Assembly (NCBI GenBank): GCA_024398105.1
Contig: JAKSJP010000002.1
Span: forward strand, 1-64,000
Origin: Bacteroidales bacterium
Lineage (GTDB): Bacteria; Bacteroidota; Bacteroidia; Bacteroidales; UBA932
Length of the DNA stretch: 64,000 nucleotides
Direction: 5' to 3'
Below, in pieces: positions 35,218 to 44,630 of the stretch (position 1 is its first letter; each line of letters starts with the position of its first letter). Under the pieces are notes generated by a model that made no database searches, was not told the DNA's origin, and worked only from the letters and a program-made list of their open reading frames with translations. A program made the translations under genes and the position numbers.

Positions 35218-37806
35218 CTAGAATTCCTGTCCGATAAGGAAGTGGAACTGGCTGCCTCCGTTGATCTTGTCATCAAAGCCATAACCCCAGTCAAGACCGA
35301 GCAGACCGATCATAGGAAGGAAGATCCTGACACCGACACCGGCTGATCTCTTGACATGGAACGGATTGAAATTCTTGATGTCAGACCAGCAGTTACCAGC
35401 CTCAAGGAATGCGAGTGCGAAGATGGTAGACTGTGTCTGGAGCATCAGAGGATATCTGAGTTCGACAGTGAACTTGTCATAGACATTACCCGCATAAGCC
35501 ATACCGTTCGAGTTGTACTGAGAGAAGACGGTAGGTGTAAGAGAGTAGTTCTCGTAACCCCTGAGCGAGATGACCTCTGTACCGTAGGTGTTGTATCCGG
35601 TCATACCGTCACCACCGACCTGGAATCCCTCGAATGGAGAATAGCCCCATTTCCTGTTATAGTATCCAAGATATCCGAACTGGACTCTGGTATGGAGCAC
35701 GAGGTCTCCGAGGAGTCTCTGGTAGAAGTTACCCTTGAAGCTCCACTTGTGATACTCGATCCACTTGTATCTGTCCTGTGCCGACCATCTGTCATAGTTG
35801 ACGTCCCTGTAGTCATCGACGGCTACCTTGTTGCCTTGCGCATCGATATCATGCTTCCTGAACAATGAATAAGGAGGAGTGACTGACAGGGAGAACGAGA
35901 GGTCCTGGCCCTGACGAGGGAAAATCTGCTGGTCGGTAGAATTTCTCGAAAGTCCGAGAGTATAGCTGAGGTTGTTTGCGATACCGTCGTCAAAGATGAA
36001 GTAGTTCGCATACCAGTTGGTCAGCTTATAAGTCTGCCAGCTGAGCTGGTTGTAGAGCACGAAGTAGTTGTCAGGCCACTTGAGTCGCTTGCCAAGTCCT
36101 GCAGAGAATCCATAGACCTCCATCTGGCGGTCGTTGTTGAGAATGTTCCATGCAAGGTATGAGTTGGTCTGTCTGGTATAATAGGCAGAGAGACTGAGCG
36201 AAGTAGGTTCCTTTCCGAAGAGCCACGGTTCAGCGAAGCTTGCAGAGAGTGCGGTATAGTAGGTACCGCTGGTCTGGAAACGGAATGCAAGGTTCTGGGC
36301 ATCTCCCAGAGGCACAGGTCTCCATGCGCTCTTGTCGAGGATTCTTCTGGTAGAGAAGTTGTTGAAGCTTACGCCGGCGGTAGCCACGAAGGTCTTGCCG
36401 CCCCAACCGCCTGAGAGCTCAAGCTGGCTGGATGGCTTCTCTGTCACGTTATAGATGATATCGACAGTATTGTCTGCCTGGTTTGGCATGATGGAATATC
36501 CGCCAGGACCGGAGATGGACTCAGGGTCGAACTGGCCGAGCGATGCGATCTCTCGGATGGATCTCTCGAAGTCAGTCTGGCTGAAGAGATAGCCTGGCTT
36601 GGTGAACACCTGACGTCTTACGACGCGCTCGTTGGTAAGGTCGTTACCATTGATGATGATGTTGTTGAGGGTAGCAGGCTTGCCTTCCACGATACGCATC
36701 TCGACATCGACTGAATCCGCCTCGATATTGAGCTCGACCGGCTGGACATTGAAGAAAAGGTATCCGTTGTCACGGTAGACCTTGGAGACATCGAGTTCAT
36801 TCTGCTTGCCGCCGCCTGTGAGGCGCTTCTGCATGGTCACAACGTCATAGACATCACCCTTATGGATCTGAAGGATAGAGCTGAGCTGGTCCGCATCATA
36901 GACTGAGTTACCTGTCCATGTGATGTTCCTGAAATAGTACTTGCGTCCCTTGTCGACCTCGAGATCGATGCCGAGTCTGCCCTTTTCCTTGTCCACATAG
37001 TAGATGGAATCCTTCACGAGCCTTGCATCACGGTAGCCGGCCTCGTTGTAGGCCTCGATGAGAGCCTTCTTGTCGTTAGGGTATTCCTTCTCGCTGAATT
37101 TCTTGCTATGGAAGAAGTTGTATGCCTTGTGGGACTTTGTCTTCTTCATCGACTTGGCGAGCTTGTATTCGCTGATATCATCTCCTTTGCCGAGGAAGTT
37201 GATGTCCCTGATCCTTACCTTGTCACCTCTGTCTACGACGAATGTGACACGGATCGCGTTCTTGACGATTGAATCCTTCTGGACCTCAGCGTGGACATCC
37301 GCGTTCATGAAGCCCTTTTCCTTATAGAATCTCTTTATGATGTCCGCGGTAGTCTTCTCCACGTACTCTGAGAACTCACCGCCTCGACGAAGATTCGTCC
37401 TTTCCTGGATATCCTTCTTTTCAGAAGTCTTGATACCTGAGTAGTTCCACTGCGATACTCGAGGCCTTTCCACGATATTGATCTTGAGCCATACGCTGTC
37501 GCGCTGCGAAGAAAGGGAATCCACTGCGATCGAGACATCCTGGAAGTATCTCTGCTGCCAGAGTCTGTTCACAATGGCAGAAACCTGATCGCCCGGAATG
37601 GCGATCTGCATGCCCTCGTTGAGTCCTGCAAGCTGGAGGATCTGGTCACGGCCGAGGTAGGTGTTACCATGGACCTTGACGCCTCCGAGGATGAATTCCT
37701 TAGGGTTGTTATAGTCTACTTCGTATGTCTGGGACTGACTCTGCGCAGAAGCTGCCGCTCCCATGAGCGACATCACCACTGCACATAATATCATTCTAAA
37801 CCTCAT
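35218..37806 (-). CDS. bamA: Outer-membrane assembly factor BamA
   Basis: Inserts beta-barrels into the outer membrane. 862 residues: signal peptide (1-21), five POTRA domains (about 30-460) and a C-terminal 16-strand barrel with the lid-loop motif VRIF in GVGVRIFLPMIGLLG and a final Phe (FLIGQEF). Operon nadK-uppS-bamA-ompH. A TATATTTG box (minus, 37833-37826) in the gap after uppS could give bamA an additional promoter. bamD is also in the window (44631-45560). Confidence 0.96.
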   Translation of the reverse strand: MRFRMILCAVVMSLMGAAASAQSQSQTYEVDYNNPKEFILGGVKVHGNTYLGRDQILQLAGLNEGMQIAIPGDQVSAIVNRLWQQRYFQDVSIAVDSLSSQRDSVWLKINIVERPRVSQWNYSGIKTSEKKDIQERTNLRRGGEFSEYVEKTTADIIKRFYKEKGFMNADVHAEVQKDSIVKNAIRVTFVVDRGDKVRIRDINFLGKGDDISEYKLAKSMKKTKSHKAYNFFHSKKFSEKEYPNDKKALIEAYNEAGYRDARLVKDSIYYVDKEKGRLGIDLEVDKGRKYYFRNITWTGNSVYDADQLSSILQIHKGDVYDVVTMQKRLTGGGKQNELDVSKVYRDNGYLFFNVQPVELNIEADSVDVEMRIVEGKPATLNNIIINGNDLTNERVVRRQVFTKPGYLFSQTDFERSIREIASLGQFDPESISGPGGYSIMPNQADNTVDIIYNVTEKPSSQLELSGGWGGKTFVATAGVSFNNFSTRRILDKSAWRPVPLGDAQNLAFRFQTSGTYYTALSASFAEPWLFGKEPTSLSLSAYYTRQTNSYLAWNILNNDRQMEVYGFSAGLGKRLKWPDNYFVLYNQLSWQTYKLTNWYANYFIFDDGIANNLSYTLGLSRNSTDQQIFPRQGQDLSFSLSVTPPYSLFRKHDIDAQGNKVAVDDYRDVNYDRWSAQDRYKWIEYHKWSFKGNFYQRLLGDLVLHTRVQFGYLGYYNRKWGYSPFEGFQVGGDGMTGYNTYGTEVISLRGYENYSLTPTVFSQYNSNGMAYAGNVYDKFTVELRYPLMLQTQSTIFALAFLEAGNCWSDIKNFNPFHVKRSAGVGVRIFLPMIGLLGLDWGYGFDDKINGGSQFHFLIGQEF

Positions 37807-37837
37807 CTGTCTCTGATTAATCTTGCAAATATAGCAA

Positions 37838-38536
37838 TTATTTCACTTTACCATACCTTCTATCCCTCGCAGCATAGCTTTCGAGAGCCTTCTTGAACTC
37901 ATCTTTCCTGAAATCAGGCCAGAGAACCTCGGTGAAATAGAACTCAGAATAGGCTCCCTGCCAGAGAAGATAGTTGCTGATCCTCTGTTCCCCGGATGTG
38001 CGGATGATAAGGTCCGGATCCGGAATGCCGTCCGTCACAAGGTACGAGCTGAAATCCTCCATGGTCATCGAATCGATGTCGTCCGGATGCTCCGCAGCCA
38101 TACGCTTTGCCGCCTGGAGGATATCCCACTTGCCGCTATAGCTGAGGAAAATGATCATGGTAAGTCTCTCGTTGCCTGCAGTCATCTCCTCCAAAGCGGT
38201 GATAGACTCGTTGAGAAGCGGCGCAAGCCTTGCCCTGTTGCCAAGCACCCTGAAACGTACCCCGTTCTTCATGAGTGTCTCGACCTCGTCGCCGATAGCC
38301 TTCTGCATAAGCTGCATGAGATAGCTGACCTCGGATTCAGGACGGTTCCAGTTCTCTTCCGAGAACGCATAGAGCGACAGGTATTTCACACCATGCTCCA
38401 CGCATGCCTCTGTCACGGCACGCACGCTGTCGACGCCGTTGAGGTGTCCGAACACACGTTCCTTGCCTCTTTCCTTGGCCCAACGGCCGTTGCCATCCAT
38501 GATGATGGATATATGCTGAGGTATCTTGCTTTCCAT
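37838..38536 (-). CDS. uppS: Isoprenyl transferase (undecaprenyl diphosphate synthase)
   Basis: cis-prenyltransferase making the C55 lipid carrier for peptidoglycan and glycans. 232 residues. SIIMDGNGRWAKERG holds the catalytic Asp and the diphosphate-binding residues; LSLYAFSEENWNRP and DLIIRTSGEQRISNYLLWQ are the other conserved regions. Its start overlaps the nadK stop by one base (TAATG), implying translational coupling. Confidence 0.97.
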   Translation of the reverse strand: MESKIPQHISIIMDGNGRWAKERGKERVFGHLNGVDSVRAVTEACVEHGVKYLSLYAFSEENWNRPESEVSYLMQLMQKAIGDEVETLMKNGVRFRVLGNRARLAPLLNESITALEEMTAGNERLTMIIFLSYSGKWDILQAAKRMAAEHPDDIDSMTMEDFSSYLVTDGIPDPDLIIRTSGEQRISNYLLWQGAYSEFYFTEVLWPDFRKDEFKKALESYAARDRRYGKVK

Positions 38537-39363
38537 TAGTTCTCTGTATTTCTGATGTCTTCTCCCCAGAAGAGCTTGCTTGTAAGTGCCTTGACGAACT
38601 CCGACTTGGCGAGACGGATTCGTTTAAGCGAAAACTGTGCCACTTGGACGTCGACCTTCCAGTCCGTGTCTATCTCTACGCTCTGGTTGTCGACATTGAG
38701 GATCGCCTTGTCTTCGCGGGCGGAGAACGAGATGGATATCTTCGCGTCTTCAGGGACCACGAGAGGTCGGACGTTGAGGTTGTGCGGAGCGATAGGGGTA
38801 ATTATCAAGACCTTCGAATCAGGCATGCAGATAGGGCCTCCGGCACTGAGAGAGTACGCTGTGGAGCCCGATGCCGTCGCGACGAGAAGACCGTCTGCCC
38901 AGTAGGTAGGGAGAGATTCGCCATTGACCGTCACGCGTATGCCGAGCACGGCCATTCCCTTCCTGTGGATAGACACCTCGTTCACCGCATATGGCATGAG
39001 ACCGACGTCGACGAGGGAATCCAGGCCGGTGACAGATGCGCTCAGCATGGTCCTGTGCTCGACCGAGAAGTCTCCGCGCACCAGGGCCGGGACGACCGAT
39101 TCCGGGCTGTTCTCCGAAAGGAAACCGAGCCTGCCGAGATTGACTCCGAGGATAGGGACTCCAAGGTCTGCCACGAACTGGGCGGCCTGCAGGAAGGTGC
39201 CGTCTCCACCGACGCCGAGCACAAGGTCGGTACCGGCACGCAGGTCAGATTTCGAGTTGAGGAAATATGCCTCGTACGACTCCCTCTCAATCTGTCCAAG
39301 AAGTGCCAGGAATCTCTCGTCCCCCTTCAACGCCTCGTTCTTGATGACAATTCCTATCTTCAT
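38536..39363 (-). CDS. nadK: NAD kinase
   Basis: Phosphorylates NAD to NADP. 275 residues. GGDGTFLQAAQ is the NAD-kinase signature with the catalytic Asp, and the second conserved block reads TASGSTAYSLSAGGPI. First gene of the nadK-uppS-bamA-ompH operon. Divergent from pdxJ, with an AT-rich 108-bp gap between them. Confidence 0.96.
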   Translation of the reverse strand: MKIGIVIKNEALKGDERFLALLGQIERESYEAYFLNSKSDLRAGTDLVLGVGGDGTFLQAAQFVADLGVPILGVNLGRLGFLSENSPESVVPALVRGDFSVEHRTMLSASVTGLDSLVDVGLMPYAVNEVSIHRKGMAVLGIRVTVNGESLPTYWADGLLVATASGSTAYSLSAGGPICMPDSKVLIITPIAPHNLNVRPLVVPEDAKISISFSAREDKAILNVDNQSVEIDTDWKVDVQVAQFSLKRIRLAKSEFVKALTSKLFWGEDIRNTEN

Positions 39364-39415
39364 AAAGTCGGTTTACCCTTTGATTTTCCTTAAAGAGTCC
39401 AAAATTAGCACATAA

Positions 39416-39449
39416 TTTGTTAATTATGTATAATTATATATAATTTTGT
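39416..39449 (+). promoter_or_regulatory. Promoter of pdxJ
   Basis: TTTG (39416-39419) and TAATTTTG (39442-39449), spacing 22 bp, in a very AT-rich stretch 23 bases before the pdxJ start. Confidence 0.55.
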
Positions 39450-39471
39450 TCCGATAAAACGAAATGTAGCT

Positions 39472-40191
39472 ATGACAAGACTAAGCGTAAACATAAACAA
39501 GATAGCCACCGTCCGAAACGCAAGAGGCGGCAACATGCCGGACGTCCAGAAAGCCGCGCAGGACTGTGAGATATTTGGCGCAGAAGGAATTACCGTCCAC
39601 CCAAGACCGGACGAAAGACATATCAGATACTCAGACGTAAGACTCCTCAAGCCGCTCGTAAAGACCGAGTTCAACATCGAGGGAAACCCTATCCCTTCGT
39701 TCGTGGACCTCGTCACTGAAGTCATCCCTCACCAGGTGACCCTCGTCCCTGACGCAGAGGATGCCATCACCTCGAATGCCGGCTGGGACACGATAAGGAA
39801 CAGGGATTTCCTCACAGAGATGTGCAAGGAATTCAAGTCCAAGGGAATCAGGACCTCGATCTTCATCGACCCGGATCCTAGGATGGCAGAAGGAGCCGCA
39901 GCATGTGGTGCAGACAGAGTGGAGCTCTACACAGCCGGCTATGCTGCCGACTACCCTTCCGGACCCGAAAGAGCGATCGCCAGCTACCTTGAGGCTGCGA
40001 AGGCTGCCAAGGAATGCGGCCTCGGACTTAACGCAGGCCATGACCTGAGCCTTGAGAACCTCGAGTATTTCATCAGGACCATTCCATGGACTGACGAGGT
40101 ATCCATCGGTCACGCGATCATCTGCGACGCCCTTTACATGGGCCTGGAGAAAACTATCCAGGCATACCTTGAGAAGATCAGGATTTTTTAG
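39472..40191 (+). CDS. pdxJ: Pyridoxine 5'-phosphate synthase
   Basis: Condenses 1-deoxyxylulose 5-phosphate with aminoacetone 3-phosphate to make pyridoxine phosphate. 239 residues in a TIM barrel: LSVNINKIATVRNARGG at the start, GITVHPRPDERHI with the catalytic His, and AGHDLSLENLEYF near the end. Its product feeds PLP enzymes such as MetY, encoded in this window. Confidence 0.97.
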   Translation: MTRLSVNINKIATVRNARGGNMPDVQKAAQDCEIFGAEGITVHPRPDERHIRYSDVRLLKPLVKTEFNIEGNPIPSFVDLVTEVIPHQVTLVPDAEDAITSNAGWDTIRNRDFLTEMCKEFKSKGIRTSIFIDPDPRMAEGAAACGADRVELYTAGYAADYPSGPERAIASYLEAAKAAKECGLGLNAGHDLSLENLEYFIRTIPWTDEVSIGHAIICDALYMGLEKTIQAYLEKIRIF

Positions 40192-40199
40192 TATTTTTG
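40169..40199 (+). promoter_or_regulatory. Promoter of the OmpH-like lipoprotein gene
   Basis: TTG (40169-40171), 20-bp gap, TATTTTTG (40192-40199). It overlaps the 3' end of pdxJ. Confidence 0.6.
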
Positions 40200-40253
40200 C
40201 ACTTTATCCAGGCAATCGACCAGAAAACAAGAAAACAAAAAAAATAAACAACA

Positions 40254-40871
40254 ATGAAAAAGACATCACTCATTCTCAGCGCCTTCGCTCTCGTAGTCGC
40301 TGCATTCGGTTTCCAGTCATGCAACAACGCAGGAGCAGGTGCGCCGGCAGCAAGCGAGACAAGCACAGCCGCAGCTACTAAGGGCGCCATCGTTTATTTC
40401 AACCTTGACAAGGTCCTCAGCGAGTACGACATGGCCAACGAGCTCCGTTCTGCAGTGGAGTCAAAGGTTGCCAACATCAACCAGGAGGTTACCCGCAGAG
40501 GCAACAAGCTCCAGAGCGATGTAAACGCATTCCAGGACAAGATCAACAAGGGTCTCATCACCCGTTCAGTAGCTGAAGTACAGAGCCAGAAGCTCAGCGA
40601 CCAGCAGGCTGAGTTCCAGAACTATGCTCTCCAGAAGGAGCAGGAGATCAACGAGGAGCAGGCTGTCATGATGAACCAGCTCGCAGACGCGATCAACACC
40701 TACATCCAGAAGCTCAACGAGGAGAAGCAGTATGCTCTCGTCCTCACCACCCAGGGTGACATCCTCTCAGCTCCTGTAGTAGCAGGCGACGCTTCACTCG
40801 ACATCACAGATGCAGTCATCGCCGGTCTCAACGAGGAGTACGTAAAGACAAAGGCCAGCCAGAACAAGTAG
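40254..40871 (+). CDS. OmpH/Skp-like lipoprotein
   Basis: 205 residues with a lipoprotein signal (FGFQS-C23), a short Ala/Ser/Thr linker and then an OmpH-type fold: AIVYFNLDKVLSEYDMANELRS followed by a long coiled coil rich in Gln and Glu (about 70-160). It differs from the soluble ompH product at 34582-35148 by its membrane anchor. It is followed 24 bp later by a LysM receptor-like protein on the same strand, so the pair may be co-expressed. Confidence 0.87.
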   Translation: MKKTSLILSAFALVVAAFGFQSCNNAGAGAPAASETSTAAATKGAIVYFNLDKVLSEYDMANELRSAVESKVANINQEVTRRGNKLQSDVNAFQDKINKGLITRSVAEVQSQKLSDQQAEFQNYALQKEQEINEEQAVMMNQLADAINTYIQKLNEEKQYALVLTTQGDILSAPVVAGDASLDITDAVIAGLNEEYVKTKASQNK

Positions 40872-40895
40872 TTTCCGGCACAATCGGATTGAACA

Positions 40896-42578
40896 ATGAG
40901 AAGAGTACTGACTATTCTTGCCGCTATGGTCTGCCTGGCTTCCGGAATGGTTGCCAATGCGCAGGACCAGGCCTACACCCAGACCCCTGTCACAGTGTCG
41001 AAGGAGAAGATCCGCGACAATGACGGCAAGGTGTATTATTCCCACGTAGTGCAGGATAGGCAGACTCTTTTCTCCATAGCCAAGGCCTACGGCGTCACCG
41101 TGAATGACATCTACGACGCCAACAAGGACCTTGACCTCAGGAACCTCGGACTCAAGAAGAACTCCATCCTCAGGATCCCTGCCACAGGAACACCTCAGAC
41201 AGAGGCGGCGGCAGCTCCAGCCAAGCCTGCCGAGCAGACAAAGACTGCCGAGAAGCCTATGGACGGAGGAGTCATCACCCATGTGGTGAAATGGTACGAG
41301 GACATCGAGGACATCGCTGCCAAGTACAAGGTTTCCGTAGAATCCATCCTCCAGGCAAACGGTCTGAAGAGCAGGAAGCTCAAGAGCAGGCAGGTCCTCA
41401 GGATCCCTGCAGACGAGAAGATCGAGAAGGAAGGAACAGCACCGGCAGAGCCGGACCAGGTAACACCGGAGACCCAGGTAGCGGATGCGGAGCCGCAGGA
41501 GCACACCTCCATCCTTGAGGACATCGCGAACTTCTTCACCAGGAAGAGCACCGTCAATGCAGTCCTGATGCTGCCTCTCAACGCCAGCGGCACTCCAAAC
41601 AGCACGAACATGGACATGTACTGCGGATTCCTGATGGGAGTCAGGGACCTCGGGGAGAAAGGCATCAGCACGAACCTCAGCGTCTATGACGTCGCTAACG
41701 GCACGATTCCGGTGACAGCTTCAAAGCTCGAGGAGACCGACGTCGTGATCGGACCGATTGCCGTACCGGACCTCCAGAAAGTGCTCGCCATCGGTTCAGA
41801 CACCCCTGTAGTCTCGCCGCTTGACCAGAAGGCGGAGAGCCTTGTGGACGGCCATGCGAACTTCATCCAGTCCCCTGCCTCATACAATGTACAGTACGAG
41901 GATCTCTGCAAATGGATCAAGTCTGACTTCAAGCCAGGAGACAAGGTGATCGTCATCTCTGAGAAAGGAGCGAAGAACACAAGCATCAACGCAAGTGTCA
42001 CCTCGTATCTCAACTCACTCGGTGTCAGCTTCACTCCATACTCATACAGCATTCTCCAGGGACGTGGCGTGACCGACGCACTTACACAAATCGTCAGCAA
42101 AGGTACCAACAGGTTCGTAATCGCTTCAGACAGCGAGGCTTTCGTCAATGACGCAGTGCGCAACCTCAGCCAGCTCAAGTTCCGCAAGCACGACGTGGTG
42201 CTCTACAGCTCATCAAGGATCAGGTCGTTCAACACCATCGACGCCGAGAACTTCCACGCAGTCAACCTGCATGCGTCGCTCTCCTACTACATCGACTACG
42301 ACGATCCTGAAGTCAAGAGATTCCTCCTTGAGTACAGAGCTCTCTACAACACCGAGCCTACACGCTTCGCATTCCAGGGCTACGACCTTGCGAAGTACTT
42401 CATCGGAGCAGTCGCCGAGTACGGAAACAAGTGGCAGAAAGCGCTGACAAGGCGCGATGCTGAAGCCCTTCTGCAGAACACATTCTTCTTTGCTGAGCAG
42501 GAAGACGGAGGTCTTGTGAACCAGGGTATCAGAAGAGTGGTCTACGACGCAGACTTCAGTATCAGAAGCGTCAATTAA
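40896..42578 (+). CDS. LysM protein with periplasmic-binding-type domain
   Basis: 560 residues: signal peptide ending VANAQ, LysM domain 1 (about 48-93, SHVVQDRQTLFSIAKAYGV), LysM domain 2 (about 130-172, HVVKWYEDIEDIAAKYKV), an acidic Pro/Glu linker and a type I periplasmic-binding fold (about 210-555). No ABC transporter is nearby, so it may be a peptidoglycan-bound sensor or a LpoA-like regulator; this is inference. Its stop codon overlaps that of recN on the other strand (shared TTAA, 42575-42578). Confidence 0.83.
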   Translation: MRRVLTILAAMVCLASGMVANAQDQAYTQTPVTVSKEKIRDNDGKVYYSHVVQDRQTLFSIAKAYGVTVNDIYDANKDLDLRNLGLKKNSILRIPATGTPQTEAAAAPAKPAEQTKTAEKPMDGGVITHVVKWYEDIEDIAAKYKVSVESILQANGLKSRKLKSRQVLRIPADEKIEKEGTAPAEPDQVTPETQVADAEPQEHTSILEDIANFFTRKSTVNAVLMLPLNASGTPNSTNMDMYCGFLMGVRDLGEKGISTNLSVYDVANGTIPVTASKLEETDVVIGPIAVPDLQKVLAIGSDTPVVSPLDQKAESLVDGHANFIQSPASYNVQYEDLCKWIKSDFKPGDKVIVISEKGAKNTSINASVTSYLNSLGVSFTPYSYSILQGRGVTDALTQIVSKGTNRFVIASDSEAFVNDAVRNLSQLKFRKHDVVLYSSSRIRSFNTIDAENFHAVNLHASLSYYIDYDDPEVKRFLLEYRALYNTEPTRFAFQGYDLAKYFIGAVAEYGNKWQKALTRRDAEALLQNTFFFAEQEDGGLVNQGIRRVVYDADFSIRSVN

Positions 42579-44236
42579 CTGATAAGAGATTTTGCATTTG
42601 CTATGGCCTCCGGTGTGATGACCGAGCCACTGAGCATCCTTGCAAGTTCCATTACGCGGTCATCGCCAGAAAGCTGGCTGATGGCCGTTGTTGCTTTTCC
42701 GTCCTGAGCGACGGTCTTCGACACAAGATAATGGGCATCGCCCTTCGCAGCCACCTGTGGAAGGTGAGTAATGGCAAATACCTGCATGTCCGCGCCCATG
42801 CTGCAGATCATCGAGCCCATCTTGTCAGCCACGCTGCCTGAGACACCGGTATCGATCTCGTCGAACACCATGGTAGGCATCTTGGTATATCTTGCCATCA
42901 TAGCCTTGAGGCAAAGCATGATACGCGACATCTCACCGCCTGAGGCGCACTTCGAGACGTCGACCGGATTGCGGCCCGAAGCCGAGAAGAGGAATGTGAT
43001 CCCGTCCTTGCCGCTTGCCGACACTTCAGCTTCGGACAGGACGACCTGGAAGACTGCCTGCTCCATCTCGAGCGAACGTACAGAGTCCTGGATGGCGGCA
43101 GAGAACGGTACCATGGACCTAGACCTGGATTCATGGAGCTTTCCAGCCACCTTGTCGAGTTCGGCACGGTCCTCGGCTATGAGCTTTTCGAGATCATGGT
43201 ACCTTTCCTCGAGGGCCTCGCTTCCAGTCACGAGTCCGGCAAGACGGTCGCGTTCGGCGATCAGGGACCTGACGTCCGAGCAGCCGAACTTCCTCATCAG
43301 TTCATAGAGCAGGGACATACGCGACTCGACCTTCTCAAGTCTGTCCGGTGCGACGTCGACAGTCGAGGATATCGTCTGGATCTCAGAGAGGACGTCGTCA
43401 AGCTCGAGACGCGATGACTCGACCCTTGATGCTATCTGTGAAGCGCCTTCGACATACTTTCCTGCGCGCTCGAGGAATCTGGCGACATCCTTGAGCATAG
43501 AGTCAAGAGGACGCCTTTCGTCATCCTGAGGTGAAAGGATATCTTCGGCTTCGAAGAGATTCTGACGGATCTCCTCTGCATTCGCAAGCCTCTTCTGCTC
43601 TGCCTCCAGTTCTTCCAGCTCGCCTTCGACGAGCTTAGCCTGGTCAAGCTGACGGAATCTGGCTTCATTGTATTCGCTCTGCTGGGCTATCGCGTCTATC
43701 CGTGTCTTAAGATCGGAAAGTTCGCGTTCCCTGGAGTTCAGTCTTGTGAAGCACTCACGGCAGTTCTCGAGAAGCGCCGCGTTCCCTGCATAGTGGTCCA
43801 GCATTGAAAGCTGGTACGCCTTGTTGCTGAGAAGCAGGGTCTGGTGCTGGGAATGGATGTCGATAAGATGTGAGGATATCCTTGAGAGGACTCCCACCTG
43901 GACCGGCTCGTCATTGATGAATGAACGGGATCTGCCGCTTCGGTTGAGGACCCTGCGGACGACAAGGTTGCCGCCATCCCATTCAAGCCCTTCCTCCTCG
44001 ACTGCTGCGCGTACGCTGTCGTCGTCCATCTCGAACTCAGCCTCGACGACACAAGTGTCGCCGGACTCTCCTACCATGGATGCGTCCGCCTTAGAACCGA
44101 GGACAAGGGAAACAGCTCCAAGCAGAATCGACTTACCGGCGCCGGTCTGTCCGGTAATAATGCTAAGACCCGCCGGAAAATTGATTTCCAGCGAGTCTAT
44201 AAGTACAAAATTCTTTACCTGAAGCGATTTCAGCAT
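42575..44236 (-). CDS. recN: DNA repair protein RecN
   Basis: SMC-like ATPase acting in double-strand break repair. 553 residues. The Walker A motif is GQTGAGKS, followed by ILLGAVSLVLGSKAD; coiled-coil arms fill the middle. The ABC signature is CASGGEMSRIMLCLKAMM, and Walker B is PTMVFDEIDTGVSG. Last gene in the run trxB-bamD-rpoZ-recN, 6 bp after rpoZ. Confidence 0.95.
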   Translation of the reverse strand: MLKSLQVKNFVLIDSLEINFPAGLSIITGQTGAGKSILLGAVSLVLGSKADASMVGESGDTCVVEAEFEMDDDSVRAAVEEEGLEWDGGNLVVRRVLNRSGRSRSFINDEPVQVGVLSRISSHLIDIHSQHQTLLLSNKAYQLSMLDHYAGNAALLENCRECFTRLNSRERELSDLKTRIDAIAQQSEYNEARFRQLDQAKLVEGELEELEAEQKRLANAEEIRQNLFEAEDILSPQDDERRPLDSMLKDVARFLERAGKYVEGASQIASRVESSRLELDDVLSEIQTISSTVDVAPDRLEKVESRMSLLYELMRKFGCSDVRSLIAERDRLAGLVTGSEALEERYHDLEKLIAEDRAELDKVAGKLHESRSRSMVPFSAAIQDSVRSLEMEQAVFQVVLSEAEVSASGKDGITFLFSASGRNPVDVSKCASGGEMSRIMLCLKAMMARYTKMPTMVFDEIDTGVSGSVADKMGSMICSMGADMQVFAITHLPQVAAKGDAHYLVSKTVAQDGKATTAISQLSGDDRVMELARMLSGSVITPEAIANAKSLIS

Positions 44237-44242
44237 ACGGAG

Positions 44243-44563
44243 TTACTCGTCTTCGTGCTTTGCAGTACGATAGGTGAGCTCGCCCTCAAGGAACTCCTCT
44301 ACAGCCACGAGGCTTGGCTTTGGCTGTCTCTCGTAATACTTTGAGATCTCGATCTGCTCTCTGTTCTCGAACATCTCCTCCATTGTATCACGCTCGTTCT
44401 TGAAGTCCTCGAGCTTCTTTGTAAGCTCCTTCTTCTCTGCTGCAGCAATCTGGTTTGCTCTCTTGTAGAGGATGGCTACAGTCTCATAGATGTTGCCTGT
44501 AGGCTCTGCAAGGTTCTTGATATCACGAGTGATCGTGTTTGTAGGTACTTTCTTCTTATCCAT
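44243..44563 (-). CDS. rpoZ: RNA polymerase omega subunit (Bacteroidota type)
   Basis: 106 residues. NTITRDIKNLAEPTGNIYETVAILYKRANQI matches the Rpb6/omega fold, and FENREQIEISKYYERQPKPSLVAVEEFLEGEL is the conserved Bacteroidota C-terminus. Helps assemble core polymerase. Located between bamD and recN, as in other Bacteroidota. Confidence 0.88.
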   Translation of the reverse strand: MDKKKVPTNTITRDIKNLAEPTGNIYETVAILYKRANQIAAAEKKELTKKLEDFKNERDTMEEMFENREQIEISKYYERQPKPSLVAVEEFLEGELTYRTAKHEDE

Positions 44564-44630
44564 ATTTCTAAATTCTTTGCCTTTACACTAATAGATACGA
44601 ACGCTATGAAGTGCAGGTTTCAAAATATTT

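Noticed and set aside
38644-39393. Plus-strand frame (249 codons) opposite nadK
   Set aside because: Antisense to a clearly conserved gene, with no recognisable motif.
42575-42578. Possible frameshift or truncation where recN and the LysM gene overlap
   Set aside because: The overlap is simply a shared palindromic TTAA forming both stop codons; both proteins have complete C-termini.
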